This document shows, piece by piece, positions 35,093 to 47,859 of a stretch of DNA of 64,000 bases. The DNA lies in the NCBI GenBank assembly GCA_037974665.1, contig CM075768.1:14871001-14935000 (forward strand). The letters are read 5' to 3'. How positions within the stretch are numbered: position 1 is the first letter of the stretch; each line of letters opens with the position of its first letter. The stretch comes from Ehretia macrophylla. Lineage: Eukaryota > Streptophyta > Magnoliopsida > Boraginales > Ehretiaceae. Below the pieces are notes generated by a model. That model worked only from the letters and a program-made list of their open reading frames with translations, did not search any database and was not told the DNA's origin. A program made the translations under genes and the position numbers.

Positions 35093-37410
35093 TTAATCTC
35101 CATTTTCATCACTAGGTAAAGATGAAGAATGTTGCTCTTCAGGTTGACCACAAATTTTTACGTAGAGGACTTCCAACACTTCGTTCTGCTTCTTTATTTG
35201 TTGATGAAGTTGATTGATTAACTGGCCCTGACTTTGTACTGTTTCATTCAAATTCAATGTGGCTCTCATAACAACGTCATTCAGTTGTTCCTCTGTGATT
35301 ACACGCTGAGGCTGAGTTGCAGTGTTTGTGACAGACTCAACTGAAACTTGAGAACCTACCCCATATATCCGACCTTTGCATTGTGGTCTAACAACCTGTA
35401 AAAATACTGTGTTCTGATCTATAGGCGTGGGGTTCGAGTTTGATTTCGATGCATTCCTGGCCGTTTGGAGCATTTCGTCGTAACGAGCCTACGAAGATAT
35501 TAGTAACAAGTTAGTATTACATAACCAATTTGTTGTACAAACATTAATTTCTCATCTACACAAACTTAATATTGAAACACACAATATACAAGTATTACAT
35601 ATGCCTTTAATGCATTTACTCGTCAATAAAAAAATGGCCAGAGTCTCCTCTGTATTTCAGACTTTTCCCAATAACCTGTTATGGAGTAAAGTTAACCAAA
35701 TACATAGTATCCAAGCTGATCCAGTACCACACTTATCCTCAACATATTATTCATGTGCTACTACAACCCTAAGGAGATATTTTCAACCATTGTACAACAC
35801 GTAACCATGTTCCATTTGTGAAATGTTTGTTCAAATCATATCTACATTCCTGCTCACACATCACTAAGTATGTTTTCCCTTTGGAATATTAGCTTTAACA
35901 ATTATAAATACTTTGCAAAATCAACAAACCTTTTTTACAACACTGTGAATCCCAAATTGTGATCAACATAAACCCTATGCATTGTTACCTCTTCCATAAA
36001 TTACATGAATAATACATACCATAGTTTGCTCGGCCCGAGAGTCTGTGTACGGTCCGTCAGCCCCCTTGCGATGAGCCTTCTGAAAAACCTCTGCATAAGT
36101 CACTATCATCCCTAGTTCTTTTTCTTACAACAACAATTTACCAAATCAACCTACATATAATTCTGTATTTTTTGAGAATTTTGATTCGTACACATAACAT
36201 ATATAAGTAACCAAAATTGTATTACTAAATCAATACCATTCTTCTAGCTGCCTCACGGGTTGGGATTGAGCCTAAATGGTGAGTAGACGGATTGGCCTTT
36301 CGATTGTCTGAATTTCCCTTTAAGATGGCCTGCCATTCTGGCCTTTGCCATAGTTCCAGCATTTGGTTCCATATCTCAAGTGGTATAAAATCTGGCTTTT
36401 TTGTTCTAGTCCGTATTTTGTTTGTCAAATCTAAAATTCGGCATCTTGCAGTAGATTCAAACTTGCGCCAAACTTCAGCTTCATCAATTGGAAGCCACTT
36501 GTACTTCCTCTGAAAGCGTTAATATTATCATCCATATAATTCAACAATTACTATGATAATTGTACAATTGTTTCCATAATATATATTGCGTTAAAATTTC
36601 ATACCCTGAAATATTCGAACCATAATTTTCTTGTGTCACTTGGGACCTATCTATATATCAACCACGGCTCTACATACTCGTTATGTAGAGCTCTTGAAAC
36701 ACATTTGACGGCATTATATGGGTCCCATCTATACAATATAACATAATCCAAATATATATATTATGGTAAAAAAAAAGAATATTTAAACTTCAAAATTGAA
36801 GTGAAACATACCCATTTCCTACGTCCTTCAAACAGCGTCGCTTGTTATTTTTCCAAATCGTATAATTGGCTAGAGACTGGAATCCATAAAATTTTCAATC
36901 TTCGATGCCTGCAGCTCGTCTATCAGCAGCGAGTGAGGACTCGGGTATATTAGAAAATTACACACCACCGGGCATTGAAGAGCCATCACCACCTACGCAT
37001 AAATCCTCTAACTCATATGGCAATCTAACTGATGAACAGTGTAATACATTATGACTGGTGGATGTGGCCCGTACATATGGCTACTGTTGTTGGGTTTGCG
37101 CATCGTCTGGGATCTGATGTTGCATTCTCACTGATGAATTAAATGAACCACGCCCAACGACCACAGGGACATTGCCAGCTCCACGGTCAATAGTTGTATG
37201 TGCACTTGTAGATCCACGACCACTCGCATGATATGTACCTATAGATCTACGACCACCCAATGGCATAGCGTCATTTGGTCCGGCTAGAGTAAATCACTGC
37301 GTCTCGGGCACCGTGCCCGTTGTATGAGTTGAAGATGTCCTCTTTCCTAACAAGCAGCTCTGTTTCAGTTGTTTTTTCCCCTTGCGAGTTGGATCTTCAC
37401 CGCCTTCCAT
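35093..37410 (-). pseudogene. CACTA second gene (Ptta/En/Spm type), copy B
   Basis: The minus-strand gene starts at ATG 37410 (MEGGEDPTRKGKKQLKQSCL) and continues through LLGKRTSSTHTTGTVPETQ before a stop. It retains the piece missing in copy A: 36225-36428 with PLEIWNQMLELWQRPEWQ and HHLGSIPTREAARR, the pattern of the plant Ptta/En/Spm transposase family. The last exon (35093-35473) is a Gln-rich, probably coiled-coil tail (QLINQLHQQIKKQNEVLEVL) ending DENGD. Introns are likely between the pieces. The expected role is binding of subterminal repeats. Several stops remain, so it is probably dead. Confidence 0.8.
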
Positions 37411-37543
37411 TGCCTGTTTTGACACAATATAATTAGAATATATAAATAATATATATATATATATACTGGAAAAATGTAATTATATAACAAAACATACCAT
37501 AACTGTCATAGATCTATGTATAATACTTGTAATCACGGATTGA

Positions 37544-40500
37544 TCAATTGAAAGAAAAACATGAAAAATATCCCTCATCCTCTTCCTCCTCATCATCATC
37601 ATCATCATTGTCATCATCATCATCGTCATCATCATTTGGGTCACTATCATCATCATCATTACCATCATCATTTGTTTCATGCTCATCTTTTTCGTCATCT
37701 ACATATTCTTCTACATCTCCATGTTCGTAATTAAGATCTTCTCTTATTATTTAAGTGTCTAGAATCGAATAATTAATACGTGCATTAGAATCAAAATCAT
37801 TTGGTTCCACTGTGGACACATTTATTTGATCCGATTGAAAACTTGTGTTATCATCCACATCTATCTCCTATCTGTTCATGTCATAGAAATGTCTTAGACG
37901 GATTTTAACGACGGCCACCCAATCAACTCGTTCTCTCTTGGCCCCTGGATATACACAATAGTACACTTGTTGGGCTTGACCTGCCAAGACAAACGATTTA
38001 TATTTGGGATATCTTTTTTTCACGTTCACCTCAACCAATCCGGTCCTGTGATTGGACTTCACATACCTATCATTTGTGGTATCATACCAATCGCACATAA
38101 AAAGAACAACTCTTGTATGTTGTAACGTTGGATTAGGATATTCAAGTTCAATATTATCCTTCAAAATACCATAGTACCCTATTTCTCCAGTTGTACCATT
38201 GCATGTACCTCTTACGAACACTTTACTATTGTTCGTGGATTTTGAAGCCCCATATTCGAACGTAGAGAACCTGTATCCGTTTACCATGTATCTACACCAT
38301 CTGCGGGCCTTTCTATGTAACCATTTGGAAAGATATTTCACACGATCGTCTACGTCATACCTATCTCTTAACTACAATACGACTACATTTGGTTAATACT
38401 CAAATGGCAGTACCCTTAATGAATAGCCAAAAATTGTATATGTACTGACCTGGCCATATAACCATCTCAGGAAAGATCTGTCAATATGCAACTGTCTATC
38501 TTTTTGGTTAATAGGGCCATATTATTGTTCCAAGTCTTCCTCAAACAATCTACATCAAATTTGTACAGCTTCTCATTAAACAAAATGTGTGTGATAATCC
38601 CAATGGAGAAATTGCATACCAAATCGTTGCAGACATACCTGATATATGGCTGCACCTCTAGGCAATTCATGAGTACATATAAGGCTCCGTTTGTTTGTCG
38701 TAAAATAACTTAGTTGTGAAAAATATTTTCAGTGGAAAATGTTTTCTTGAAAAATAAAATATTTTCCTTCGTTTGTTTACTGTAAAATAACTTGCTTATG
38801 GAAAATGTTTTTAGTGGAAAATGTTTTCTTGAAAAATGTTTTCAGAGGAAAATATTTTCCTGAGTTCTGTTTGTTTTCGTAAAATAACTTATTAGATGAA
38901 AATATTTTTTTGGAAAATAGAATACTGGAAAATATTTTCTTGTGTTTGGATGTACAATAAAAAATATTTTCCGACATGAGATTTATAAAAAAAAAAAAAA
39001 TACACATAAAATAGGGGTGGTTAAGTTCCGAAAAATGTTTTCATCTCCCAAAGAAATGAAAATATTTTCCCAAATTTTGAACTAGCAGTCATTTTTGACC
39101 GGAAAACATTTTCCAGTTGACCAATTTTCCGGTGTTACCAAACAACGAAAAATCTCTAAAAAGTAGCCTACCATTTTTGACCGAAATTTTTTTTTCGGTT
39201 GACCAATTTTTCGGTGTTACCAAACACCCGAAAATCTTCAAAAAGTAGCCCACCATTTTTGACTGGAAAATGTTTTCCGGTTGACCAATTTTTCGGTGTT
39301 ACCAAACACCGTAAAAGTAGGAAAATGTTTTCCGGAAGAATATTTTACGGCAAACAAACGGAGCCTAAGTGTGCCAACTGGAGATCATCTTCCAGTAGTG
39401 AGACCTCTGTATTCGTCCCAATTGGACAACTCGGACAAGTAAATATAGATAAGTAACCCTCAAGATAGTCTACCTCGTTATACTAGTTGTTTTGACCTAA
39501 CCTTCTGCTTTTAGTTGACACGTGTTGTTTAAAATAATATGAACAAAAAGTTGAAGTCTCTAGGACGTGATAAGCTTCACAAATAGATCCTTCCACACGC
39601 GCTTTATTTTTAACTATCCTCTTTAGGCCTTGCAAAAACCTCTCAAAATGATGCATCCACCGATATTGAACATGCCTACAACATATCGCTTCATAAACTA
39701 AATGGACAGGTAAATGCTCAATTGAGTCAAAAAATGCAAGAGGCAACATCTTCTCCAATTTGCACAGTGTCATGACTATATTATCTTGCATCCTTTCTAA
39801 TTCGGTTCTTTGCAGAGTTGAACAACATAGATTGCTAAAAAAATAAGCTTAGTTTAGTAAATGTCTCTGAAGCCTGTTTTGGCATGAGCTCACGTAATGC
39901 AATGGGAAGCAGTCTCTCCATAAAGATATGACAATCATGGCTCTTCATGTGTGACATTTTCAAATCCTTAATGTCGACAAATTTGATAAATTAGAAGCAT
40001 AACCATCGGGAAATTTTATGCCTTCAACCCATTGTAGGAGAACTTTTTTCTTTTCTCTAGGGAGTGTGTATACACCGATCTTTTTTGTATTGTCATTGCA
40101 CAATTCTGGACGATTACAAAAAATGGACATGTCTTTCCGAGCTTGGAGGTTTTCTTTTGTCTTACCCTTAATAGACATGATAGTATTGAAGACATTGTCG
40201 AAAATATTTTTTTTAATATGCATCACGTCTAACTTGTGACAAACAAGATGCGTCTTGCAGTATGGCAAATCCCAAAAAATACTTTTTTTCGTCCAATTAT
40301 GATCTATACCAAACCCATGTAGCTTCTTGCAAGATCTCTCTTGGATTATTGGGAAAATTTTCACCTGTTCCCAAATTTGTTGCCCAGATAATCATGGTGG
40401 AGGTGTAGATGTCTCATACCTATCCTTGATAAAAATTTTCCTATCACGTCTTAATGACTATTCTGTGATAAGAATTGACGATGACAGTCAAGGAATGAAG

Positions 40501-41883
40501 GCTTCTTCTCTGCTAATAAGCGAAAAGCTTTTGATTTTTCCATGCAAATAGGACACGATAACCTCCCATGTGTGCTCCATCCCGACAACATACCATAAAT
40601 CGGGAAGTCATTTATAGTCCACACCAACACTGCCCTAAAATAAAAATTAGTCTTCGTAGCAATATCATAACACAATGTCCCTTCCGACCATAGAGTAATC
40701 GATTCATCGATTAGGGACTTTAGGTAGACATCAATATTCTTACCGGGATGCCTGGGACCAGGAATGAGTACTGTCAAAAACATTACGGGATCTTTCATGC
40801 ACATCCACGGTAGAAGATTGTATGGGGTAATTATAACTGGCCAGCAAGAATAAGGTTGCGCATTTGAAATGAATGGGTTAAAACCATCTGAACAAAGGCC
40901 TAGCCGAACATTTCTTGGTTTTGCAGTGAAATTTGGATACACGCTGTCGAAATATTTCTAGGCTTCGGCATCGGACGGATGACATATTTTGCCATCCTCC
41001 ACATTGTGATTTTTGTGCTCATATGTCTCACTGTAGCATTTGACATGTACAATCTTTTTAACCTTGGTGTCAGAGGGAAATACTTTAACTGTTTGTGGGA
41101 AATAGGCTTACCTTGTTTTCTACAACCAGCTCTATCCTTGAAACGTGCGTGGCCACAGCGCGGACAATTTTCCATGAGACTCCAATCCTTGTAAAATAAG
41201 GTGCATCCATTTACACAAACATCAATCTTTTGATATCCTAACCCTAAAGGCTTGATTAGTTGCTTAAATCTATATAGGTTTTCAGGCAAGTTATGCTTCT
41301 CGGGCAATACTTCTATTAAATCTTCTATGAACCTGTTAAAAAAGGAATTGCTCATATTATGCTCGGACTTCATATTCATGTATCAAGCCACGACTGACAA
41401 TTGAGTAAGTTTCGCACAACCATCAAATAATGGCATATCAGCGGCATTCAACAACTCAAAAAATTTATGTGCTTCCATGTTAGGTTCTTCATTAACCTCA
41501 ACATTGTGATAGTTGGTCAACTGCGGACCGACAGCGTCAAAAACCAATGTTCTGTAATTATTCGTTTCACCATTATGCTGCTCTCGATTGTACGTCCAAG
41601 TTTGTGCACTTGGAACATAATTGTTATACACATGTTCGCCTTGTGCAATCCACTGATAGTAAAAAGGCATAAAACCCTTCTGATACAGATGATCTACCAC
41701 AGTTCCTGTTGTTTAGAATTTTAAGTTCCGGCATCTTACACATGGACATCTTATCTTGTTGGCATCCATATAATAATGTTGTTTGCTTGCGAAGGATACA
41801 AAATCCGAAACACCTTGGATAAAAGCCTCATTAAGATTACCATCAATCTATTTCTGATACATCCATTCACGATTTGACTCTAT
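37544..41883 (-). pseudogene. CACTA transposase (tnpD-like), copy B
   Basis: The same protein as 7723-11370. The start codon is ATA here instead of ATG, and a stop follows in the N-terminal domain. Long open pieces survive: 41383-41700 (FYYQW kept), 40900-41379 (ENCPRCGHARFKD), 40451-40942 (LPWMCMKDPVMFL, Transposase_21 core), 39960-40364, 39483-39791 (DUF4218-like) and 37868-38341 (DUF4216-like, DWYDTTNDRYVKSNHRTG). The tail is poly-Asp/Glu, ending GYFSCFSFN before TGA 37544. The PIF MITE at 38683-39365 interrupts it. Confidence 0.9.
38683..39365. mobile_element. PIF/Harbinger-type MITE inside the CACTA transposase (unit B only)
   Basis: 683 bp with ends GGCTCCGTTTGTTTGTCG and CGGCAAACAAACGGAGCC and a 3 bp duplication TAA (38680-38682, 39366-39368). 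Unit A has the empty site at about 8850 (CATATAAGTGCG). The interior is made of GGAAAATGTTTTC-type repeats in both orientations. Non-coding. TAA duplications and GGC-starting ends are typical of PIF/Harbinger MITEs. Confidence 0.93.
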
Positions 41884-42326
41884 GAAATGATGCACTGAGC
41901 AATTTGATAAATGTTATTGCATTTTAAAAATTACGTAATAGATTATTAGGTAAAAGAGCTATATAATTCTATGAGTGAGAATTATCATGCATGAGTTTCA
42001 CAATATGACAAAGATACACAACAAAACAATCCAAGAAGCAACATATTATTCAACGCAGAAAATGATATCTTTAAAAAATTGTGCAACTTAAAACTGATAT
42101 GAAATTAACTTTGAATTACATTTGACAAATACTATTCAAATTGATAGACGGACACGAACCTTTTAATCCGGATAGAACAAGTCGAATTTGAAAATTCTAA
42201 AAAATCCTGATAAATTTCCCATATTAGCACATTTCTGAAAAATATATACACAAAAAATATGAAGCTAATATACATTCTTGAAAATATTGGATGTCACGCC
42301 ACGCACAAACCCCAATATAGAGGTAA

Positions 42327-42980
42327 AGTCCAGACGCAACAAACAGACAAAGTCTCCTCTGTACCGGGAATAATTCGATATCTGCACTCAAATGATTTCC
42401 ATAACAACAATACATTTTTAAAATTACTCAAAGACATTCACTTATTTCCATCTATAGCATAATGAACTACGCAAAATGGTCCAAAGTACAATGTACAAGG
42501 TTACGCAACATAAATAAGTGACAACTCAACAGATATGAAGTTAGAATAATTCAATAAAACATTTTAATAATTGATCCGGCCTCGGACGTGACATTGGAAT
42601 TTTTAATTTTATAGTTTACGAATATCCGAATTTGAAATCAACAACCACAAATAGTTAAGATAAAAAAAAATCTAAAATTAAAAAAATATCACCTAAATCT
42701 GTAAAGTCCGGATGCGATAAACGGACATAGTCTCTTCTGTACCGTGAATAATCTGAGAACTTGTACTCAAAAGATTTTCACAACAACAGTCCATTATAAA
42801 TATTACTCAAAGACATTCACATAAATTCATTTATAGTATAATGAACTACGCAAAATGGCTCAAAGTACAATGTACAAGGTTACGCAAAATAAATATGTCA
42901 CAACTCGACAAGAATTCTAATAGCATAATTCAATAAAATATTTTAATAGTTGATCCAGACTCGGACATGACATTATATTT
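42327..42980. repeat. Tandem duplication of about 330 bp (copy B)
   Basis: Counterpart of 11811-12470; the second copy starts at about 42707 (GTCCGGATGCGATAAACGGA). Confidence 0.75.
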
Positions 42981-43009
42981 ATAATTTTATGGTTTACGAT
43001 TATCTAAAT

Positions 43010-43580
43010 TTGAAATCAACAAAAAAAAAATCCGGAAAAAAATATCCGAAATTAAAAAAAATATATCACCTAAATATGTAAAAAAAAAAAAAAGCACCAA
43101 TTCAAAAAAAGAAATTATAACAAAAAAATAATGGATAAATAAAAAATGAAAAAAAAATCCAAAAATTAAAAAACAAAAAATCCAAAAATTAAAAAACAAA
43201 TAACCTAAAGATGTTAAAATAACACAAATTAAAAAAAAAATTATAACAAAAAAAGTATATATAAATAAAAATGAAAATTGAAAAAAATCAGAAAATTAAA
43301 AAACAAAAAATCTAAAAATAAAAAAAAAATCTGAAAATAAAATAAAAATAACACAAATTAAAAAAAATTATAACAAAAAATTATATATAAATAAAAAAGA
43401 AAATTAAAAAAAATCCTAAAAATAAAAAATAAAAAATCCTAAAATAAAATAAAAATTACCTAAATATGTTAAAAATAACACAAATTAAAAAAAAAAAGAA
43501 ATTATAACAAAAAAAAAGAATAGATAAATAAAAACCAAAAAAAAATCCAAAAATACAAAAAAAAAAAACTAAATTAACAT
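43010..43580. repeat. A-rich imperfect tandem repeats (copy B)
   Basis: Counterpart of 12480-12990, with different copy lengths; no genes. Confidence 0.75.
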
Positions 43581-43639
43581 ATTTAGGTTGTGTATTTTTA
43601 ATTAACATCTTCATAACAACAACAAAAATTATAATATAT

Positions 43640-43784
43640 ACATAGATGTACATACATATACATATATATATATAAATAACAAGCCAAAAATAATTTATTT
43701 GTGAGGTAGGGGAAGGGATAATGTGTTGAGAGGGTCTATAGCTTCATAAGGCTGGTGGAGTTAGCTAGATCTATACATATATAT

Positions 43785-43836
<52 letters not shown>

Positions 43837-43860
43837 GTATGTACATCTATGTATATATCA
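43640..43860. repeat. Inverted repeat around a unit-B-specific spacer
   Basis: TACATAGATGTACATACATA at about 43639 is mirrored by TATGTATGTACATCTATGTA at about 43835. Between them lie about 130 bp of non-AT sequence (43680-43770) not found in unit A, and a long (TA)n tract (about 43790-43830). Unit A has only the (TA)n tract. Confidence 0.7.
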
Positions 43861-44089
43861 CATATATAAATAGCAAAAAAAAAGACATCATTACTTCAAA
43901 TAAAATGGTAGTGAGGGGTACTTGAAGAGGGGGAGGGGGAGGGGGAAGGGAAGGGGGAGGGAAGGAGGGGAGAGGGTGGGTGGATTGGGTAGGGGTGGGG
44001 TTTATGTCTTTGCAAGGGAAAAGGGGTTACAAAAGCTGAAAAACGAAATAACAGAGGGTTGCCCTCTGTTATTTCAATTTAATTGGGCG

Positions 44090-44530
44090 ACGGCCCGATG
44101 TGAACCAGGGTTGTCGCCCAAATAAAAGAGGCCCACATCATAGGCCTCTTTGTGGAGACGGGCTCCAACATGTAGACGGGCTAATAAAAGAGGCCCACAT
44201 CGTGGGCCTCTTTGTGGAGATGGGTAGTAGCCCGTCTCCACGTTAGAAACAGGAAATAGCTTGTCTTCATTGGAGATGGGATATTACCCGTCACCATTGG
44301 AGACGGGCATAGTTTTCCGTCTCTAATTTAGAGACAGGCTAGGCCCCGTCTCCAATATTTGGACAATCACATGAATGGCTCCAATAATTTAGTGAATACC
44401 CTATCACCGTGCCCTTACCGTGCCCTCACCCTACCGTCGCCAATGTTTGGACAGTCACGTGAATTTGGCACCAATAATTTGGAGAAGACGCCTCACCATG
44501 CTGTCGCCAAATTTTCACCACTTTCAGTTC
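44090..44530. repeat. CACTA inner right subterminal repeats (copy B)
   Basis: Counterpart of 13290-13740, with the AAAGAGGCCCAC / GTGGGCCTCTTT palindrome conserved at about 44186-44212. Confidence 0.75.
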
Positions 44531-44611
44531 TATATAAAGAATCAACAATCCCGCTTGTTGTCTTCCATCTTTACATAAGCTTAACCTCGATGCATCAACA
44601 TCTTATAAACG

Positions 44612-44824
44612 ATGAGTAAGGAAGTTCAAGGTCAGTGGGTTACCGTTAAAAAGGAGGAACACACAACGAAATGTGTTTCATCTAATGCAAGAAGTAGTAG
44701 AGTTGAAGGTTGATTTGACCTGAACGAACCACAAAAAGAAGATGGTTACATTTCGAGGGCTCAACACCACCAAATGGTTGTGGACAACATGTATTGGATC
44801 CTTCTGCCGAAGTTGTTCGAGTGA
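44612..44824 (+). pseudogene. Small plus-strand ORF with DLNEP motif (copy B)
   Basis: The same frame as 13836-14048, with the same internal TGA (44711-44713) and the same final TGA (44822-44824). The second half reads FDLNEPQKEDGYISRAQHHQ. Relative to copy A I see silent changes (AGC/AGT, GAT/GAC, TAT/TAC, GTC/GTT) as well as replacements (P to Q, S to N, R to W). No frameshift. Function unknown. Confidence 0.4.
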
Positions 44825-45169
44825 AAGTTATGTAAAAAATTGGTAGTTAAGGTTAATAATATGTGATGTATTATCAGTAATATGTGTATTTTATCTTGTT
44901 AAGTACTTTTGTATGGTAAGGGCTCAAGTTAACCGTTAAATAATGTAATCCTTAGTTATCATATGATTATGAAATTTGTCAAATATTGTCCATAATAAAT
45001 ATGTAACAGAACATATTATTATATTACTACTGCACGATGTTTGTCAGTACTTTGCGTTAACAATCAACATATTGAACTAGTACTGTGCCTGAAACCTGTT
45101 TTTGATATGATTCGTTGTTACTCAGTGTTTGAAGGCCTTTATGGTTAAAAAAAATCATAGGAAATTGAG

Positions 45170-45461
45170 CTGTCACCTTTAATGGTGACAGCATGGTGAC
45201 GGACTGTCACCAAGCCATCTCTATATATCGAAAGCGGAAAAATTATCACCGAGTCGTCATAAAAGTCGTGACGGTCGGAGCTTGGCTATCACCGAATTGG
45301 AGATGGCCAACTAAGCCGTCACTGTTGGTGACAGCATGGTGACGGGGTTTTTTGTTTGACACGGTGCCCTCACCGTCACGTCACAAAACTGGCGTCAACC
45401 TCGCCATATTGGTGATGGTATGGTGACGGTCCGTTGTAAAATTCAATTTTTTTTTATAGTG
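45170..45461. repeat. CACTA right subterminal repeats and terminus (copy B)
   Basis: Counterpart of 14430-14737, about 40 bp shorter where copy A reads ATTTCCCTTCACAGTGTTG. Confidence 0.75.
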
Positions 45462-45713
45462 ACGTAACATAAAACGGTCTCAGAGAGCTCCAAAATCGAT
45501 CTGTAGCATTCAAATTGTAGAAGCTTGAGTGGCAAACCTCACAAATTTTAGCTCCATCGAGTAAAAAATCACTACCCGATTTTATATTTGATAAATAGTA
45601 CCCAATGTTTTGTTATACTTTCGTCTCCTTTCTCTCTGTATTTTCACCCATTTTTTCTTTGTCTCTCTTCATTCAAAAAACAGAACATATTATTCTTAGA
45701 AGGGTTTATACCC

Positions 45714-46846
45714 TCATAGGTCCCTTATCTTTTCCAAGATTGTTTAGTTAGTTTCTTATTTTCAAAATAACCATAGGTCAGTTCCTTATTTTTATTTTTT
45801 GTGTCATCGTTGGGCTTTCCGTCACATTTCTAAAGATTTTGACATGTGCAACGCATGTGATATCTTTTTTGGAGGGCAAAAGCGTCAAAGCAAACAAAAG
45901 CATATTTTATCTTTCCCATTTAAACCCCACACCTGATTCGCAAACCCATACCCACAAATCCTAACCTTTATTGCTACCTCAAATCCCCCAAATCCCTAAT
46001 AAATTATCGGGTATCAGACTTGCTTGAGAATAGCTTCTTTCAAAACTTTGCGTTCCAATCAAATAGCTGAAGGAAGCCACCAACATAAACTCCTCCACTC
46101 TTAGAACCTTTTTTTTTTCTGCCCCTATATCTTCCACGCATGTATCAAGCTGAAAAGAATGCAATTATCAAGATCTCCAACAAATATTGTTTTGCCATTC
46201 CTAGTCTATCTGCAACTTAATGATATGTGAAGAATGTAATTATGTAATCAACCACAATTGCTTCCAAGTACAAAAGAATTACAAGGTAAATAATCCATGC
46301 CAAATGGCTCGCTCTCTATTCACATTAAAATGGATTCTTAAATTTGAATGACTTATCTTTTACAATAAATGATACGTGTCCATTTGAATCCCTTTGACTT
46401 AAGAACAGTTTTCATCTCTTATTTTATTTTTTTGCTGTGCGATCTCTGTTGAAACTATTGGTATATGAACAATTTAAAGAGTTGATGAATTGTCTTGAAA
46501 CAAAAATGATACTCGATCTCTACACTAATATGTACTCAAATGCATATTAGAATTTGGGGGTAGGGCTTAGGGTTTCGAATTTAGAAATTAGGGATTCGGG
46601 GGATTTGGGGGTATAGGTTAGGGAATCGGGTGATGGGGTTAAATGGAGAGGTAAGATATGGTTTTGTTTGCTTTGACTCTTTTGCCCTTCAAAAAGATAT
46701 CACATGCATTGCATATGTTAAAACCGTTAGAAATATGACAGAAAGACCATTGGTGACACAAAAGATAAAGATAAGGGACTGACCTATGGTTATTTTGAAG
46801 ATGAGAGGCCAATTAGACAATTCTGGAAAAGATAAAGGACCTATGA
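45714..46846. mobile_element. Foldback element 1 (copy B)
   Basis: The same insertion as 14993-16125, with inverted arms starting TCATAGGTCCC and ending GGACCTATGA. Confidence 0.75.
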
Positions 46847-46997
46847 AAAAGCCTTATGGGAATAGATAAGTCATTTTATTTGCAATTGGCTAGTTTAAGA
46901 TTGATTCTCAATGGAGAAAATCTGTAATCCAAATCGATTGGTCTACTTTATTGTTTTCAGGGTTGATTCCCCTATGGGGTATAAACACTTCTCAGAA

Positions 46998-47859
46998 GAG
47001 ATAAAAACCTTTTGGACCCTCAGGTTTTGAAAAAGTAACATTTTGGTTCCTCAATTTTTAAAAAGTGACCATTTGGTCTATTTTTTACCGTAGGTTGACG
47101 GAAAAGTTATCAGGTAAGGGGTATTTTGGAAATTTTGCATTGTTTTAAAATCAAATAAAAAAAAAAAATTAAGTGAACCTAGTGGAGCCACGTCGGCTCC
47201 ACTAAAACCACCTTAATGGGTTGTCCAAATCGCAGAAAAAACTTTGATTTTCTCTTGGTAAGCTTAGAAATTGTTCCATGGAAACTTCTTGTTCGTTGGG
47301 TATCCAAAATGTATAGAATGAGTATCGTGATCTTACGCAGGAGAAATAGAGCTTGGATAGATTGTCTCTTGATTCAGATATGCGAACAATTGCTTTTGAC
47401 CCACAATAACATATCTTATTTTTGAACTTGATAATTGTTATGTTTATTTTTTCTCTAACGATGGTGGACGATGATATTGAAGATATTTGTAAAAATTGTA
47501 TTTTATTGTTTTGGTTTGGACAGATATATTTTATGAATTTTTTGGTGACTTCTTTTAAAATTTTGGTGATATCCCATGGCTGCCAAAATGGTGCTTAAAT
47601 AAGCATTATAGTAGTCATTGCTCCCTTTTTACCGTTAGTAGCAATGGTAAAAGAAAGAGAAATTCATCAGCATTCAAAACGTGTAATTAATGCCATGCAG
47701 AAGAGAGAAAATTGGTCTAAGGGTAAAATAGAAAAATCATAAAAAGTTAACATTTTCGTCAACTTAACGTTAAAAATGGACCAAATGATCACTTTTCAAA
47801 AGTTGAGGGACCAAAAAGTTACTTTTTCAAAACTTAACAGACCAAAAGGTATTTATCTC
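46998..47859. mobile_element. Foldback element 2 (copy B)
   Basis: The same insertion as 16277-17115. The left arm is more complete here, with two GGTTCC/GGACCC-type blocks matching the two in the right arm. Confidence 0.7.

Larger units (their letters stand above)
34386..45461 (-). mobile_element. CACTA transposon, copy B
   Basis: 11,076 bp, CACTACAAAAAAAAC to TATAGTG, with flanks ATG and ACG, which is the 3 bp duplication of copy A with one C to T change. Same gene order as copy A. It is longer because copy A has lost about 0.6 kb of the tnpA-like gene and copy B has gained the PIF MITE and extra sequence around the (TA)n tract. Its last terminal base stretch TTTTTATAGTG deviates from TTTTGTAGTG. 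Confidence 0.94.
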
